Positions 35,855 through 44,665 of a stretch of DNA of 64,000 bases are shown here, piece after piece (within the stretch, counting starts at the first letter, position 1; the number at the start of each line of letters is the position of its first letter). Below the pieces are notes generated by a model that saw nothing but the letters and a program-made list of their open reading frames with translations, was not told the DNA's origin and did no database searches. The stretch covers positions 62,001-126,000 of the forward strand of contig JAUNHE010000007.1 of NCBI GenBank assembly GCA_030524105.1, in the 5' to 3' direction. Both the position numbers and the translations under genes were made by a program. This DNA comes from Rothia sp. (in: high G+C Gram-positive bacteria) (GTDB taxonomy: Bacteria > Actinomycetota > Actinomycetes > Actinomycetales > Micrococcaceae).

Positions 35855-37236
35855 GTATTCTTTACGAGTAGTGAATACTGACCTGTTGAATTGGACTCCG
35901 TTAATTGGGGTTGTATCGTTTATTTCTTTTCTTGTTGGAAATTGTGCTTATCAAATGATCTGGAGTCATTCTGCTGCCTTTGTAGAGGGGGTGGAAAGAC
36001 AGGGTTTAAACTCGAATGAATTTCATATAGTATCACAAACGATTTATTTTGTTGTTCTTTGTCTTGCTTTTTTCTCTCTGACTGTCGTTGGGAACTCTAC
36101 CGTTAAGAAAACGCAGTTTATTTTTGCCCAGTGGAAACTTTTAGGAGCTTCCCGTAAAGATGTAAGAAACTGTCTTCTTCTTATCATATTGTATATTTCT
36201 TTTTTGGGGTCTTTTTTTGGGAGGGGCTGCTTCTTTACTGTCTAGCTACTACGCTATTCCGATATTTAATAGGATGGCCGCCCAGGGCTTCGACCCGGGT
36301 ACCCATATAACCTTTCCTGCTTACTCACCCCAGTGGCTTGGATTTTTTCTAACCGTAGCACTGAGCGTTATTACCTGTTGTGTAAGTACTATTATTCCAA
36401 TTTATAGGTCAGGTAAAGTTCCCTCCTTGTTAGTATTAAAAAATATTTTGGAGGGAGGAGATAGTAGGATAGTAAAGATATCTAAATTAATATCGATAAT
36501 TTTTATAGTTTTTATATTGATAATTTTTCTTGTAAAAATTTCCTCGTCTTCAGCGGAAGAATTAAATGTTGAGGTGCTTTTTAATGCTTCCTTGCAGTCT
36601 GGAATTTTAACAGTTCTTGCAGTTCACTTTTCCACTACATTGATTTTATTTCCTCTGCTGGATTTTGCATCCAGGATTTTGTTCCGCCTAGGGAGAGTTA
36701 AGCTTGGGCTATCTATCCGATCGGTCAAACATAAGTTAGATATAAATTATTTTTCTTTAAATTGTTTATTTATTGGAATCTCAGGGTTCTGCATTATTTC
36801 TATAGTACTTAGCACTTCTCTGGAAGTTTTAAAAACATACGGTGTCTCCAGAATCAATTCTGTGGATACGGTATTACTGACTGCTCTGGTGTCAGTAACA
36901 TGTTTGGCCGTTAGTCTTGCTATCCTTGTTTTAAATACTTCTCTTATCAGAAGAGAGCAAGGATTACTGCGAGTATCTGGTTACACACCTGCTGAGGTTG
37001 TGCACTGGCATGCATTAAATAGTCTTATTTACTCGGGTCTTGCAACAGTCTTAGCCTTGCTGCCTATGGGGGTTACTTCATTTGTATCTAGTCTCATTGC
37101 GCAGAGGATAATTGGTAAAGTTTATATCTATTTTCCAATAAAGGAAATGTTGATTTCCTTTATGATTTGTTGGCTGGCGGTTTTTGCAACTAGTTTTATA
37201 TTTAACTTTAAGCATGTCAAAAACGGACCATGGTAG
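35838..37236 (+). pseudogene. FtsX-like ABC permease, frameshifted at a T7 run
   Basis: Two frames together make one permease of about 465 residues. Frame 1 (35838-36245) gives helices 1-3 and ends a few codons after the run; frame 2 (open through 36217-37236) carries on with GGAASLLSSYYAIP, about six more helices, and ends KNGPW. The join is at 36212-36218, seven T: with six T the reading becomes GSFLGGAASLL without interruption. The duplicated FtsX layout (two sets of helices with REQGLLRVSGYTPAEVV in the second) fits MacB/BceB-type exporters working with the preceding ATPase. Explanations: sequencing indel, slippage-based phase variation, transcriptional slippage, or decay. Confidence 0.7.
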
Positions 37237-37247
37237 ATGGGGAGGTA

Positions 37248-38014
37248 ATGAAGGTATGCAGAGAAGTTGAAATTGTGACTGGGATGAGATGTACGGCCAC
37301 TGCTTATTTTACAGGACCTGGTGAGAAAGGACTGTTGCCACACATTGATGAAGAAGAAGTCGTAATGGTTCAAGTAGCAGGTGCTAAAAAATGGGTCTAC
37401 TCACATACAGTGTACGATCATTTAGCAATACCCAGAACTATTGACGTAAAAGAATTATCTTCAGTTAAAGTTAATGAATACAATTTGGAAAGTGAAAATT
37501 TCCTTGCATTTCCTTCAGGGACTATACATGCAGGGAAACCGAGGATAATTATTCTATTCATATCACCTTTTCAGTTGAAAAAGACAGAAATGCAGAAAAA
37601 ATTAGTAAATTAATAAATTCCTCAAATAAATTAATTTTTAAAGATGTAAAATTCTTGAATCGAGATGAAATATCAACTAAAAAACTGCTAGAAGAATATA
37701 TCTCGTCTTTGCAAGAAGTTGACTTTTCTTCAATAGTAAACTGCGCAGAAAATCATATCCCAAGTGTTAGGGGCTGGTTTTTGATATCTAATAAAAAGGC
37801 AGCTATTAAATTTTCTAACACCTGTGAAATAAAGAAGGGTTCAGATGAGATTATCTTCCTTGGAAACGGAGGTTCTATAAAATTAGGAACAGATTTAGGT
37901 TATGAAATAGAAAATTTTATTCGCTCTGGTAGAGTTCAGATTGAAGATAAAAAAATACTTTACATTCTAATGAAAATGTTAAGCATCAATATTTTAGAGG
38001 TAAAAGATGCATAA
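37248..38014 (+). pseudogene. JmjC/cupin-4 family Fe(II)/2-oxoglutarate oxygenase, frameshifted
   Basis: Start ATG 37248 follows GGGGAGG; an ATG at 37230 overlapping the permease stop is an alternative. The first part has LLPHIDEEEVVMVQVAGAKKW with His-x-Asp iron ligands, and FLAFPSGTIHAG with the third His. The frame then goes wrong: adding one G to GGG at 37533-37535 restores HAGETEDNYSIHITFSVEKD and runs on through KLGTDLGYEIENFIRSGR, the winged-helix-like C-terminus of RoxA/MINA-type enzymes. Repaired length is about 255. It lacks roughly 80-90 N-terminal residues usual in the family. Relatives hydroxylate Arg or His in ribosomal proteins or peptides; the target here is unknown. Confidence 0.6.
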
Positions 38015-39239
38015 AAGTTTTCGTTTTCTATGGTCCGGAGAACTGCTCAGTTTTACATCAACTCAGTTTATTTTATTCTTATTGCCTGTAATAGCAATTT
38101 CATCTCTCAATCTTGAAAATTCAAGAATCGCTGCTATTAACGTTTTCACAGGTCTCGGAACCCTTGTTTTCCTTCTCCTGTTACAAAATCTAGGTGATTC
38201 TAAGAAGAAGATACTGATTCTCTCAACTTGTTCTTTGATCCGGGCACTTCTTTGTTTCTTGGCAAGCTATTTACTGTTTCAAGGAAACTTCAATATCTTC
38301 TTACTACTATCATTTTCTTTTATAATATCAGGAACTACTGTTTTTTATGACAGTTTATTCTCATCACTGATTCCTAGCGTGGTAGATAAAAGCCAGATTT
38401 CTCGAGCAAATAGGTGGTTTGCTAGTCTTCACTCGGTAGCAGACATAGCAGTTGGAGCCGCTGCTGGAGTTGCTTTTGAGTTTTTGGGTGAGCATACTCT
38501 GTTCATCATTTTTGCCTTGCTCTATATATTTTCTCTAATTGGCCCTATATCTGCTGTTAAAAACTACAAACTCACGGTATATACCAAAGAATCAGATTCG
38601 GAGGATAAATATTTAGGGTACTGGGCTGGTTTTAAGTACTTATTTAAGGATGGAATTCAACTTCCTCTTACTAAGAGCATTGTTTATTTCAATATTATTA
38701 CATCTGGAATTCAGGCAGTTTATATTATTTATTTACTCCGAAGTGCAAATATTTCAGTGCTTAACTTAGGCATTGCCAGCTCTTTGGGTGGTGTTTTGGG
38801 AATAATGTTTGCTTCTGTATTCGGGAGGAAAATAGATAATCTCAGGCCGTATTTTATATTGATACTAACTTTTTTGGTTCCAGGAATATCAGGTTTAGGT
38901 ATTTTTGTCTCGTATTACTTTAACGATACATTTTCAATTATTATTGTAGGAATTTCGCTTGCTCTATGGGCTAGTTCTATGATGATAAATATTTCAACTT
39001 CTGAGACTATAAAGCACCACTTCGTGCCAAATCATATATTGGGCAGGTTTTCTATGTCCCAGAGATTGTTAACTTGGGGCGCTGATCCTCTGGGGGCTAT
39101 CCTTGCGTCAATCCTTTTGATGTATCTGAATGTCAGTACAGTTTTTATTATATTTTTGTTTCTGACTTTCCTATCTCCTCTTTGGGTAATAGCATCAAAT
39201 GATATTAAAAAATTGCCAGTTTTATCCGAAATTTCTTGA
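38007..39239 (+). CDS. MFS transporter, macrolide-efflux (MefA/MFS_3)-like
   Basis: 410 residues with about 12 helices. The opening FRFLWSGELLSFTSTQF, the GTTVFYDSLFSSLIPSVVDKSQISRANRW loop and ASLHSVADIAVGAAAG match the MFS_3/Mef group, which includes drug and natural-product exporters in biosynthetic clusters. The ATG overlaps the end of the oxygenase gene by 8 bp, and GAGGTAAA lies upstream, so it is translationally coupled. AT-rich like the rest of the island. Substrate unknown; self-resistance or product export is a reasonable guess. Confidence 0.85.
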   Translation: MHKSFRFLWSGELLSFTSTQFILFLLPVIAISSLNLENSRIAAINVFTGLGTLVFLLLLQNLGDSKKKILILSTCSLIRALLCFLASYLLFQGNFNIFLLLSFSFIISGTTVFYDSLFSSLIPSVVDKSQISRANRWFASLHSVADIAVGAAAGVAFEFLGEHTLFIIFALLYIFSLIGPISAVKNYKLTVYTKESDSEDKYLGYWAGFKYLFKDGIQLPLTKSIVYFNIITSGIQAVYIIYLLRSANISVLNLGIASSLGGVLGIMFASVFGRKIDNLRPYFILILTFLVPGISGLGIFVSYYFNDTFSIIIVGISLALWASSMMINISTSETIKHHFVPNHILGRFSMSQRLLTWGADPLGAILASILLMYLNVSTVFIIFLFLTFLSPLWVIASNDIKKLPVLSEIS

Positions 39240-39420
39240 GTGAAGAATTTTCTTAACTTTAATTTTTTAGACTGTTTTGTCAATTCATGCGGGTTCAGTC
39301 TAATATTTATTATTTACCGGTTTCTACGCGGAAATAGAGGTTTAGTCATAGCGATGAAATCCATACACTGAGGCTTATTCAAAAGTCCCTCCAGCTGCCA
39401 AAAACGGATTATGATGAGTA

Positions 39421-39482
39421 AGGTCATTGATTTAGCGCCAGCTCAAAGTGAGTAGCTAGGCGGATGAGGCCAAGGGGCCGCT
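39421..39482. repeat. 62-bp direct repeat, right copy
   Basis: 58/62 identical to 35007-35068. It encodes VIDLAPAQSE-stop where the left copy has VIDLAAAQS-stop, so it is a remnant of a subtilase 3' end. It runs straight into a strong terminator, which suggests that this is the original downstream sequence of the subtilase gene. Confidence 0.85.
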
Positions 39483-39504
39483 CCCTGTAGAGGGGCGGCC
39501 CCTT
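39472..39504. terminator. Strong bidirectional terminator
   Basis: AAGGGGCCGC, a 13-nt loop that can pair further (CCC/GGG), and GCGGCCCCTT. A-run before and T-run after let it work in both directions: for plus-strand transcription from the island and for the convergent DUF4870 gene. Confidence 0.75.
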
Positions 39505-39529
39505 GTACTGGTCTATATTCTGCCGACGG

Positions 39530-40036
39530 TTAGTTGCCGAGGAGCTTAATCTGTAAGGGGTAGTTGTACACTTCTCCTTGGCCGGATTTGACGCTGGCAA
39601 TGATGTGGAAGATAAAGAGCAGGACTGTTGTGCAGCCGATAATAATGATGGTGATAAAGAACCCCAGTCCTAGGGTGATGATGGTGAAAATCCAGGCTAG
39701 CAGGTTGATCAGCCAGATGGTGAAGTTAAAGTTAAAGGCCTTGGCGGAGTTGACGGTAACAAACTGATAACCGGGTTTGTTGCGGTAAATAAGCCAGAAG
39801 ATGAGTGGCCCTATAAAACTGAGTGTACTGGCGGTGATGACATAGAGCAGCAGAGAGGAGAGGTGGGAGAAGACCGCCATGCTTTTGGCATCGGCCGGGA
39901 TGGGGTTACCGTAGGCGTCAAAGGTTTGTGGCTGCTGTGTTGGATCGGTGGGGTAGTGGCTGTACTGCTGGTTGCTACTGCTGTTAGCGGTGTACTCTTG
40001 CCGGGCTTGGGCTGCTTCGTCTGCATGCTCAGACAC
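39530..40036 (-). CDS. DUF4870 domain-containing membrane protein
   Basis: 168 residues, GTG start with AGGAGA 6 nt upstream. A hydrophilic Gln/Tyr/Pro-rich N-terminus (about 48 residues) precedes a Tic20/DUF4870-like core: KSMAVFSHLSSLLLYV, FIGPLIFWLIYRNKPGYQFV, NSAKAFNFNFTIWLI and a final pair of helices, ending YNYPLQIKLLGN. The domain is very common in Gram-positives; its role is unknown. It converges on the island terminator. Confidence 0.9.
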   Translation of the reverse strand: MSEHADEAAQARQEYTANSSSNQQYSHYPTDPTQQPQTFDAYGNPIPADAKSMAVFSHLSSLLLYVITASTLSFIGPLIFWLIYRNKPGYQFVTVNSAKAFNFNFTIWLINLLAWIFTIITLGLGFFITIIIIGCTTVLLFIFHIIASVKSGQGEVYNYPLQIKLLGN

Positions 40037-40220
40037 GGTGTATCTCCTAGTCTACTAGATAAATTGTGCTTCTCTACTACTTTAGCTGCTTTACCTAGGA
40101 GTTATAGCTAGTAGGCGTCCGGTGACGCTAATCTTTCTTTGGTGTGCTTATGAGGGCTTGTTTAAAATGCCCTGCCGGGCAGTAGCAGTATTTTCCCTAC
40201 TGGACCGGTAGAATTGGGGC

Positions 40221-41045
40221 ATGCGTGAATTACAGGAACAGATCATTAAAGACCTCAACGTCAAAGCCGTTATTGATCCGGCAGGGCAGATCCGCAAACG
40301 CGTACAATTCCTGTGCCAGTACTATAAGGCCAGTGCTGCTAAGGGGTTTGTGCTAGGAGTAAGCGGCGGGGTGGATTCCACCCTAGCTGGTCGCCTCTGC
40401 CAGCTGGCTGTTGAGCAGCTAGAACTTGAAGGGATCAAGGCAGAATTTATTGCCCTTAGGCTGCCTTACAGGGTACAAGCCGACGAAGCTGCTGCCCAGG
40501 CGGCCCTAGCCTTTATTCAGCCACAGCAGAGCCTTACCCTCAACATTGCCGATACGGTGGATAGCTTTGCCGGCTCCTTTGCAGAGGCCGGCGCCGGCCA
40601 ACTCACTGACTTTAGTAAAGGAAATGTTAAAGCCCGGGCCCGCATGCTAGCCCAGTACGCCCTGGCGGGGCAGAAGAAGCTGCTGGTAGTGGGCACAGAC
40701 CACGCCGCTGAATCCGTCACCGGGTTCTTTACTAAGTTTGGTGACGGCGCCGCCGATCTGCTACCCCTAGCAGGCCTCACCAAACGGCAGAACCGTAGCC
40801 TGCTTAAAGTCCTGGGTGCTCAACCTGAGCTCTGGCAGAAAACCCCCACCGCAGACCTGCTGGACCAGCAGCCCGGCCGCAGTGATGAGGAAGAACTGGG
40901 CTTAAGCTACGACCAAATTGATGACTATTTGGAAGGGAAGCAGATAGAGCAGCAGGCTGCCGATCTGATCGAACAAAAATACCTGCAAAGCCGCCACAAG
41001 CGTAAACTGCCGGCTACCCTTTTTGACCCCTGGTGGCAGGGTTAG
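40221..41045 (+). CDS. nadE: Ammonia-dependent NAD+ synthetase
   Basis: 274 residues. The PP-loop [14 protein letters not shown] binds [43 protein letters not shown] and the [17 protein letters not shown] segment are standard NadE. It makes NAD+ from deamido-NAD+ with ammonia; no glutaminase domain is present. Length equals the E. coli-type enzyme. The next gene begins at or just after its stop, so they are co-expressed. Confidence 0.96.
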   Translation: MRELQEQIIKDLNVKAVIDPAGQIRKRVQFLCQYYKASAAKGFVLGVSGGVDSTLAGRLCQLAVEQLELEGIKAEFIALRLPYRVQADEAAAQAALAFIQPQQSLTLNIADTVDSFAGSFAEAGAGQLTDFSKGNVKARARMLAQYALAGQKKLLVVGTDHAAESVTGFFTKFGDGAADLLPLAGLTKRQNRSLLKVLGAQPELWQKTPTADLLDQQPGRSDEEELGLSYDQIDDYLEGKQIEQQAADLIEQKYLQSRHKRKLPATLFDPWWQG

Positions 41046-41046
41046 C

Positions 41047-41841
41047 TTGGCGGTCCCCAGCCAGCCTGGCCAGGCCTCTGCCCAGGAGTTTCAGCAAAGA
41101 ATTGTGCCCGCCCTGGCCTCTATGCGGGATTTTAACCATGAGTTTTCACGCATGCTCATGGAATACCAGTTTGCTATCGATGAGATTATGACCAAGGTAG
41201 AAATTCTGCGCCAGGAATTTACCCACCTTTACCGGTATAACCCTATTGAGCATATTTCCTCCCGGGTTAAGGCTCCGGAATCCCTGGCCCACAAGCTGGT
41301 GCGTAAAGGATTTCCCCTCACCGTTGACGCTGTGGCCAACAATATTTTTGATGTTGCCGGGGTGAGGGTAACCTGTAGCTTTATTGGTGACACCTACCGG
41401 GTGATGCAAGCTTTAACCAGCCAGGACGACATTGAGGTGCTGGAAGTTAAAGATTATATTGCCAACCCCAAGGCTAACGGCTATAAAAGCCTGCACGTGA
41501 TTGTGGAGATTCCAGTTTTTCTTTCCACAGGGCCCAAGAAGATCCCCGTTGAGGTGCAGTTCCGTACAATCGCTATGGATTTTTGGGCAGCCTTAGAGCA
41601 CAAAATCTTCTACAAATACGACCGGGATGTTCCAGAGCATCTTGAAGAGGAACTGACCGAAACCGCGGTCATTGCCGACCAGCTAGACCGGCGGATGGAA
41701 CGCCTACACGCCTCCGTTCACGGGGACAACAGCATTCGATCCAGCGGAGACCAGGCAGATAAGGAGTCTAGCGCTGTGCTGCTGCAACAGCTACTAGAGC
41801 TCTCCCAAAAAACACGGCAGGAACCATCCCAGGAGCAGTAA
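41047..41841 (+). CDS. Small alarmone synthetase (RelA/SpoT synthetase-domain protein, RelQ/RelP-like)
   Basis: 264 residues from TTG 41047 (AGGG about 6 nt upstream), 1 nt after the nadE stop; TTG 41023 overlapping nadE is an alternative. The single (p)ppGpp synthetase domain shows the ISSRVKAPESLAHKL substrate-binding loop, FDVAGVRVTC, YIANPKANGYKSLHVIVEI and VEVQFRTIAMDFWAALEHKIFYK. There is no HD hydrolase, TGS or ACT domain, so it is a stand-alone synthetase. Such enzymes transfer pyrophosphate from ATP to GDP or GTP under envelope or antibiotic stress. Pairing with nadE is unusual and could be chance. Confidence 0.9.
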   Translation: MAVPSQPGQASAQEFQQRIVPALASMRDFNHEFSRMLMEYQFAIDEIMTKVEILRQEFTHLYRYNPIEHISSRVKAPESLAHKLVRKGFPLTVDAVANNIFDVAGVRVTCSFIGDTYRVMQALTSQDDIEVLEVKDYIANPKANGYKSLHVIVEIPVFLSTGPKKIPVEVQFRTIAMDFWAALEHKIFYKYDRDVPEHLEEELTETAVIADQLDRRMERLHASVHGDNSIRSSGDQADKESSAVLLQQLLELSQKTRQEPSQEQ

Positions 41842-41875
41842 CCAGCTGCCCCGGCTGAAGCACTGAGGAGTTAGC

Positions 41876-42277
41876 ATGATCGCCCTTCAGGATGATACAG
41901 CCCCTCGGGCTGAGCCGGGGCCTAGGCGCGCTTTATTTGTGCTGCGCTGGACAGCTTTTGCTCTGGCTCTTGCTGCCGGGGCACTGCTGCCCTTTCTCAT
42001 CCAGGAGCGTATCCATACCCTAGTCACTAGCAAGGGCCTACAAACTCAAGAAGAAGTTGAACTTGCCGCCATGACCGCACAATGGTTTGCCGCCCTGGCT
42101 AACATAATCAGCCTGTGTTTTCTTAGCCTCCTGCTAGCCGGCATCCTAAAGCTTGTTACAGCCCGTCTAAGTAGCCAAGGCCGCCTGCGGCGACTTTCCG
42201 GCTTGGGTGCAGGCGGGGGCAACACTGCTGGCTGCTACTGCCGGTTGCAGGCTACCTATCCCCAGGGTAATCGCTAG
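41876..42277 (+). CDS. Small membrane protein, possibly frameshifted near its end
   Basis: 133 residues, ATG with GAGGAGTT upstream. Two clear helices (about 21-45 and 72-94). The C-terminal tail (GLGAGGGNTAGCYCRLQATYPQGNR) looks unlike a protein of this type. Removing one G from the run GGGGG at 42215-42219 would open a longer frame to 42431 with a further hydrophobic stretch (GATLLAATAG...). That could be the original third helix, or chance. I do not recognise the family. It follows the alarmone synthetase by 34 bp. Confidence 0.55.
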   Translation: MIALQDDTAPRAEPGPRRALFVLRWTAFALALAAGALLPFLIQERIHTLVTSKGLQTQEEVELAAMTAQWFAALANIISLCFLSLLLAGILKLVTARLSSQGRLRRLSGLGAGGGNTAGCYCRLQATYPQGNR

Positions 42278-42785
42278 CGGAATAAACAGGGCTGTTTTTA
42301 TTCTTAGGGATGTTTTTATTCTTAATGCCATGATGTCCTCATCGGTTGGCTTGAATAAGGGAGGATGTACATTACCTTATAGTAAAAAATACTTTTTGAA
42401 AACGCGCCTACTTAAAGTAAAGGCACTCTAAAAAACCTGGGCTGACCTGCACAGGTTTCCATTAACGAGACGGTTTAAAAGTACTAAATTAATAGCTTGT
42501 TGAGAAGGTCGCCTATAAATATTACGGTCTATTTCTTTTAGGGGATAGAAATTATTACTGGCGGGTACAAATAGAAACTTCGATTATTTTATATACATCT
42601 ATGCAGGGAGATACCGTTAAGAAACAAGATTTGTTTCATAGGCTAGAAGAAGACTCCTGCAGCAGAAAAGTCAGCTGACTGGGCCCAACCTAAAAACTAG
42701 CTGCAAAGATCCCAAAAGTTGCTGTCGTGTCCAGAAAAAATATAGACCAGCATAACCAGAATTTTACCTACACTGGGCATACTCA
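42278..42785. promoter_or_regulatory. Long AT-rich upstream region of the ugp-type operon
   Basis: 508 bp with no convincing gene. It contains two copies of TGTTTTTATTCTTA (42293-42306, 42311-42324, 4 nt apart) and a perfect palindrome GAAACAA-gat-TTGTTTC (42621-42637). It should hold the promoter and operators of the transporter operon at 42786. No riboswitch fold was recognised. Confidence 0.4.
42621..42637. promoter_or_regulatory. 17-bp palindromic operator candidate upstream of ugpA
   Basis: GAAACAA-gat-TTGTTTC, perfect 7+3+7, about 150 bp before ugpA. Size and symmetry suit a dimeric repressor. No regulator gene is adjacent. Confidence 0.4.
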
Positions 42786-43733
42786 ATGCCTATGAGCGCA
42801 CCAAGCATACCGGGGCTAGAAGACAGCAAACCCAGCCAAGAGCCCCCGCAACGACGGCAAAAATGGAGCCTATCGCAGAGCCTATTGGCTGCAGCCCTCC
42901 TGCTGCCCAATATCCTTCTGCTCCTAATCTTCACCTACCGGCCCTTACTAGATAACATCCGCCTCTCCTTTTACAACTGGAACATTTCCTCCCGTAGAAG
43001 TGCAGAATTTATAGGACTGCAAAACTACATAGAATGGGCAAGCAACCCCGTCAGCTGGCAGATAGTGGGTCAGACTATTATCTTTACCTCCTGCGCCGTT
43101 CTAGGATCTATGGCCCTAGGACTAGCCCTGGCCCTGCTGCTTGACCAAAAACTTAAAGGTAGAAACCTGGTACGCTCCCTTGTTTTTGCCCCCTACGTTA
43201 TTTCCGGGGCAGCCATCGGAGTTGCCTTTCAATTTGTTTTTGACCCCGGCTACGGACTAATCCAAGACCTCCTAGCCAGAATAGGGATAGCCGCTCCCGA
43301 CTTCTACACCGACCCAGGCTGGGCCATGGTCATGATTACCAGCACCTACATTTGGAAAAACCTAGGCTACACCTTTGTTATCTATCTAGCGGCCCTCCAG
43401 GGACTTCGCAAAGACCTAGACGAAGCCGCCGAGATTGACTGCACCCCGCGGGGCAGAAAATTTTGGCGGGTCATCCTACCCCAGCTACGGCCCACCAGCT
43501 TTTTTCTTTCCATCACCGTACTGCTGAACTCCTTTCAAGTCTTTGACATCATCAACGTCATGACCAGCGGTGGCCCCCTCGGCACGGCCACCACCACCCT
43601 GGTTTACCAGGTCTACCAAGAAACCTTTGTCAACTCCCGGGCAGGTTACGGTGCCGCCGTTGCCACCATTATGTTCCTGGCAGTTCTGCTGGTCACCGTC
43701 GTGCAGGTACGCATGCAAGAGAGGCAAAAATAA
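42786..43733 (+). CDS. ugpA: ABC transporter permease, UgpA/MalF type
   Basis: 315 residues, six helices. The EAA loop is DEAAEIDCTPRGRKFWRVILPQLRP, which docks the ATPase. LLLPNILLLLIFTYRPLLDNIRLSFYNW and FVFDPGYGLIQDLL resemble UgpA closely. It works with the next three gene products to import sn-glycerol-3-phosphate or glycerophosphodiesters. ATG 42786 lacks a clear ribosome site; ATG 42792 is also possible. The stop and the ugpE start share one base (TAATG). Confidence 0.85.
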   Translation: MPMSAPSIPGLEDSKPSQEPPQRRQKWSLSQSLLAAALLLPNILLLLIFTYRPLLDNIRLSFYNWNISSRRSAEFIGLQNYIEWASNPVSWQIVGQTIIFTSCAVLGSMALGLALALLLDQKLKGRNLVRSLVFAPYVISGAAIGVAFQFVFDPGYGLIQDLLARIGIAAPDFYTDPGWAMVMITSTYIWKNLGYTFVIYLAALQGLRKDLDEAAEIDCTPRGRKFWRVILPQLRPTSFFLSITVLLNSFQVFDIINVMTSGGPLGTATTTLVYQVYQETFVNSRAGYGAAVATIMFLAVLLVTVVQVRMQERQK

Positions 43734-44665
43734 TGGCATACCAAACAGAAATACCGGCCGTGCCTAAGGACGCGGGCCCTAGCTGCCCACCCCAGCACCT
43801 GCTGGACCTGCAGGTTCAGCAAAGATCGGGTGCCGTACCCGGAAGCAGCAAACCGGCTAAACTCCTAGGCTATCTAGCAATAATCGCCACAGCACTCTTG
43901 CTGGCCCTACCCCTCTACTTTGTGCTTATCACCAGCTTCAAAACCCACCCAGATATCTATTCGTCACCGGTGAGCTGGATACCTTCCCCCTGGGAACCGG
44001 AAAACTACTCCTACGTCTGGAACACCCTTAACTTTGACCGCTACCTCATCAACTCCATTATTATTACCGCTACCTTGCTGGTTGTTGAAGTGAGCTTTGG
44101 GGTTCTTTGCGCCTACGCTTTTGCCTTTTTACGCTTCCCGGGCTCAAACCTGCTCTTTCTTCTAGTTATTGCCAGCCTCATGGTTCCCAACGAGATCACA
44201 ATCATCTCTAACTACACCCTGGTGGCCCAGCTAGGCTGGCGGGATACCTTTGCCGGAATCATCGTTCCCCTAGCCGGCGTTGCCTTTGGCACCTTCTTAA
44301 TGCGCAACCATTTTAGGTCCCTACCGGCAGAAGTACTAGAAGCAGCCAGTATGGATGGGGCCGGCTTCTTTAAAACACTCTTTAGGGTGGTGCTGCCCAT
44401 GAGCTGGCCCACCCTGCTGGCCTTTGTGTTAATTACCGCAGTGACAGAGTGGAATCAATACCTCTGGCCCTTCCTGGTTTCTGACACCGGTAAAGTTGCC
44501 CCCCTACAGGTTGGACTAACCCAGCTGCAGGACGTTGAAGGCTTAACCAACTGGGGCCCCGTCATGGCCGGCACCGTCCTAGCTACCTTACCCATGATCC
44601 TCATCTTCCTCTTCCTTCAAAAATCTATGATCAAAGGGCTTACCGCAGGGGCAGTTAAATCATGA
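43733..44665 (+). CDS. ugpE: ABC transporter permease, UgpE/MalG type
   Basis: 310 residues with a roughly 45-residue cytoplasmic extension before six helices. LITSFKTHPDIYSSPVSWIP, the EAA loop LEAASMDGAGFFKTLFRVVLP, and TEWNQYLWPFLV are characteristic of UgpE. Translation is coupled to ugpA (one-base overlap) and to the binding protein gene (ATGA overlap). Confidence 0.85.
   Translation: MAYQTEIPAVPKDAGPSCPPQHLLDLQVQQRSGAVPGSSKPAKLLGYLAIIATALLLALPLYFVLITSFKTHPDIYSSPVSWIPSPWEPENYSYVWNTLNFDRYLINSIIITATLLVVEVSFGVLCAYAFAFLRFPGSNLLFLLVIASLMVPNEITIISNYTLVAQLGWRDTFAGIIVPLAGVAFGTFLMRNHFRSLPAEVLEAASMDGAGFFKTLFRVVLPMSWPTLLAFVLITAVTEWNQYLWPFLVSDTGKVAPLQVGLTQLQDVEGLTNWGPVMAGTVLATLPMILIFLFLQKSMIKGLTAGAVKS

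Larger units (their letters stand above)
35069..39420. mobile_element. AT-rich genomic island inserted between 62-bp direct repeats
   Basis: Base composition changes abruptly after the left repeat and returns after the right one; the genes inside use AT-ending codons heavily (AAA, TTT, ATA, TTA), unlike both flanks. Contents are ABC ATPase, FtsX-like permease, JmjC oxygenase and MFS exporter, all on the plus strand and overlapping or nearly so. No integrase, transposase or inverted terminal repeat was recognised, so the mobility mechanism is unknown. The transporter-plus-oxygenase content suggests a peptide-export or self-protection cassette. Confidence 0.7.

Noticed and set aside
35069-39420. 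Integrase, transposase or terminal inverted repeats of the island
   Set aside because: I looked in all frames provided and at the edges and saw none; the island is called from composition and direct repeats only.
42207-42431. Separate plus-strand ORF after the small membrane protein
   Set aside because: No ribosome site and overlap with the upstream gene; more likely the shifted continuation of that gene or non-coding.
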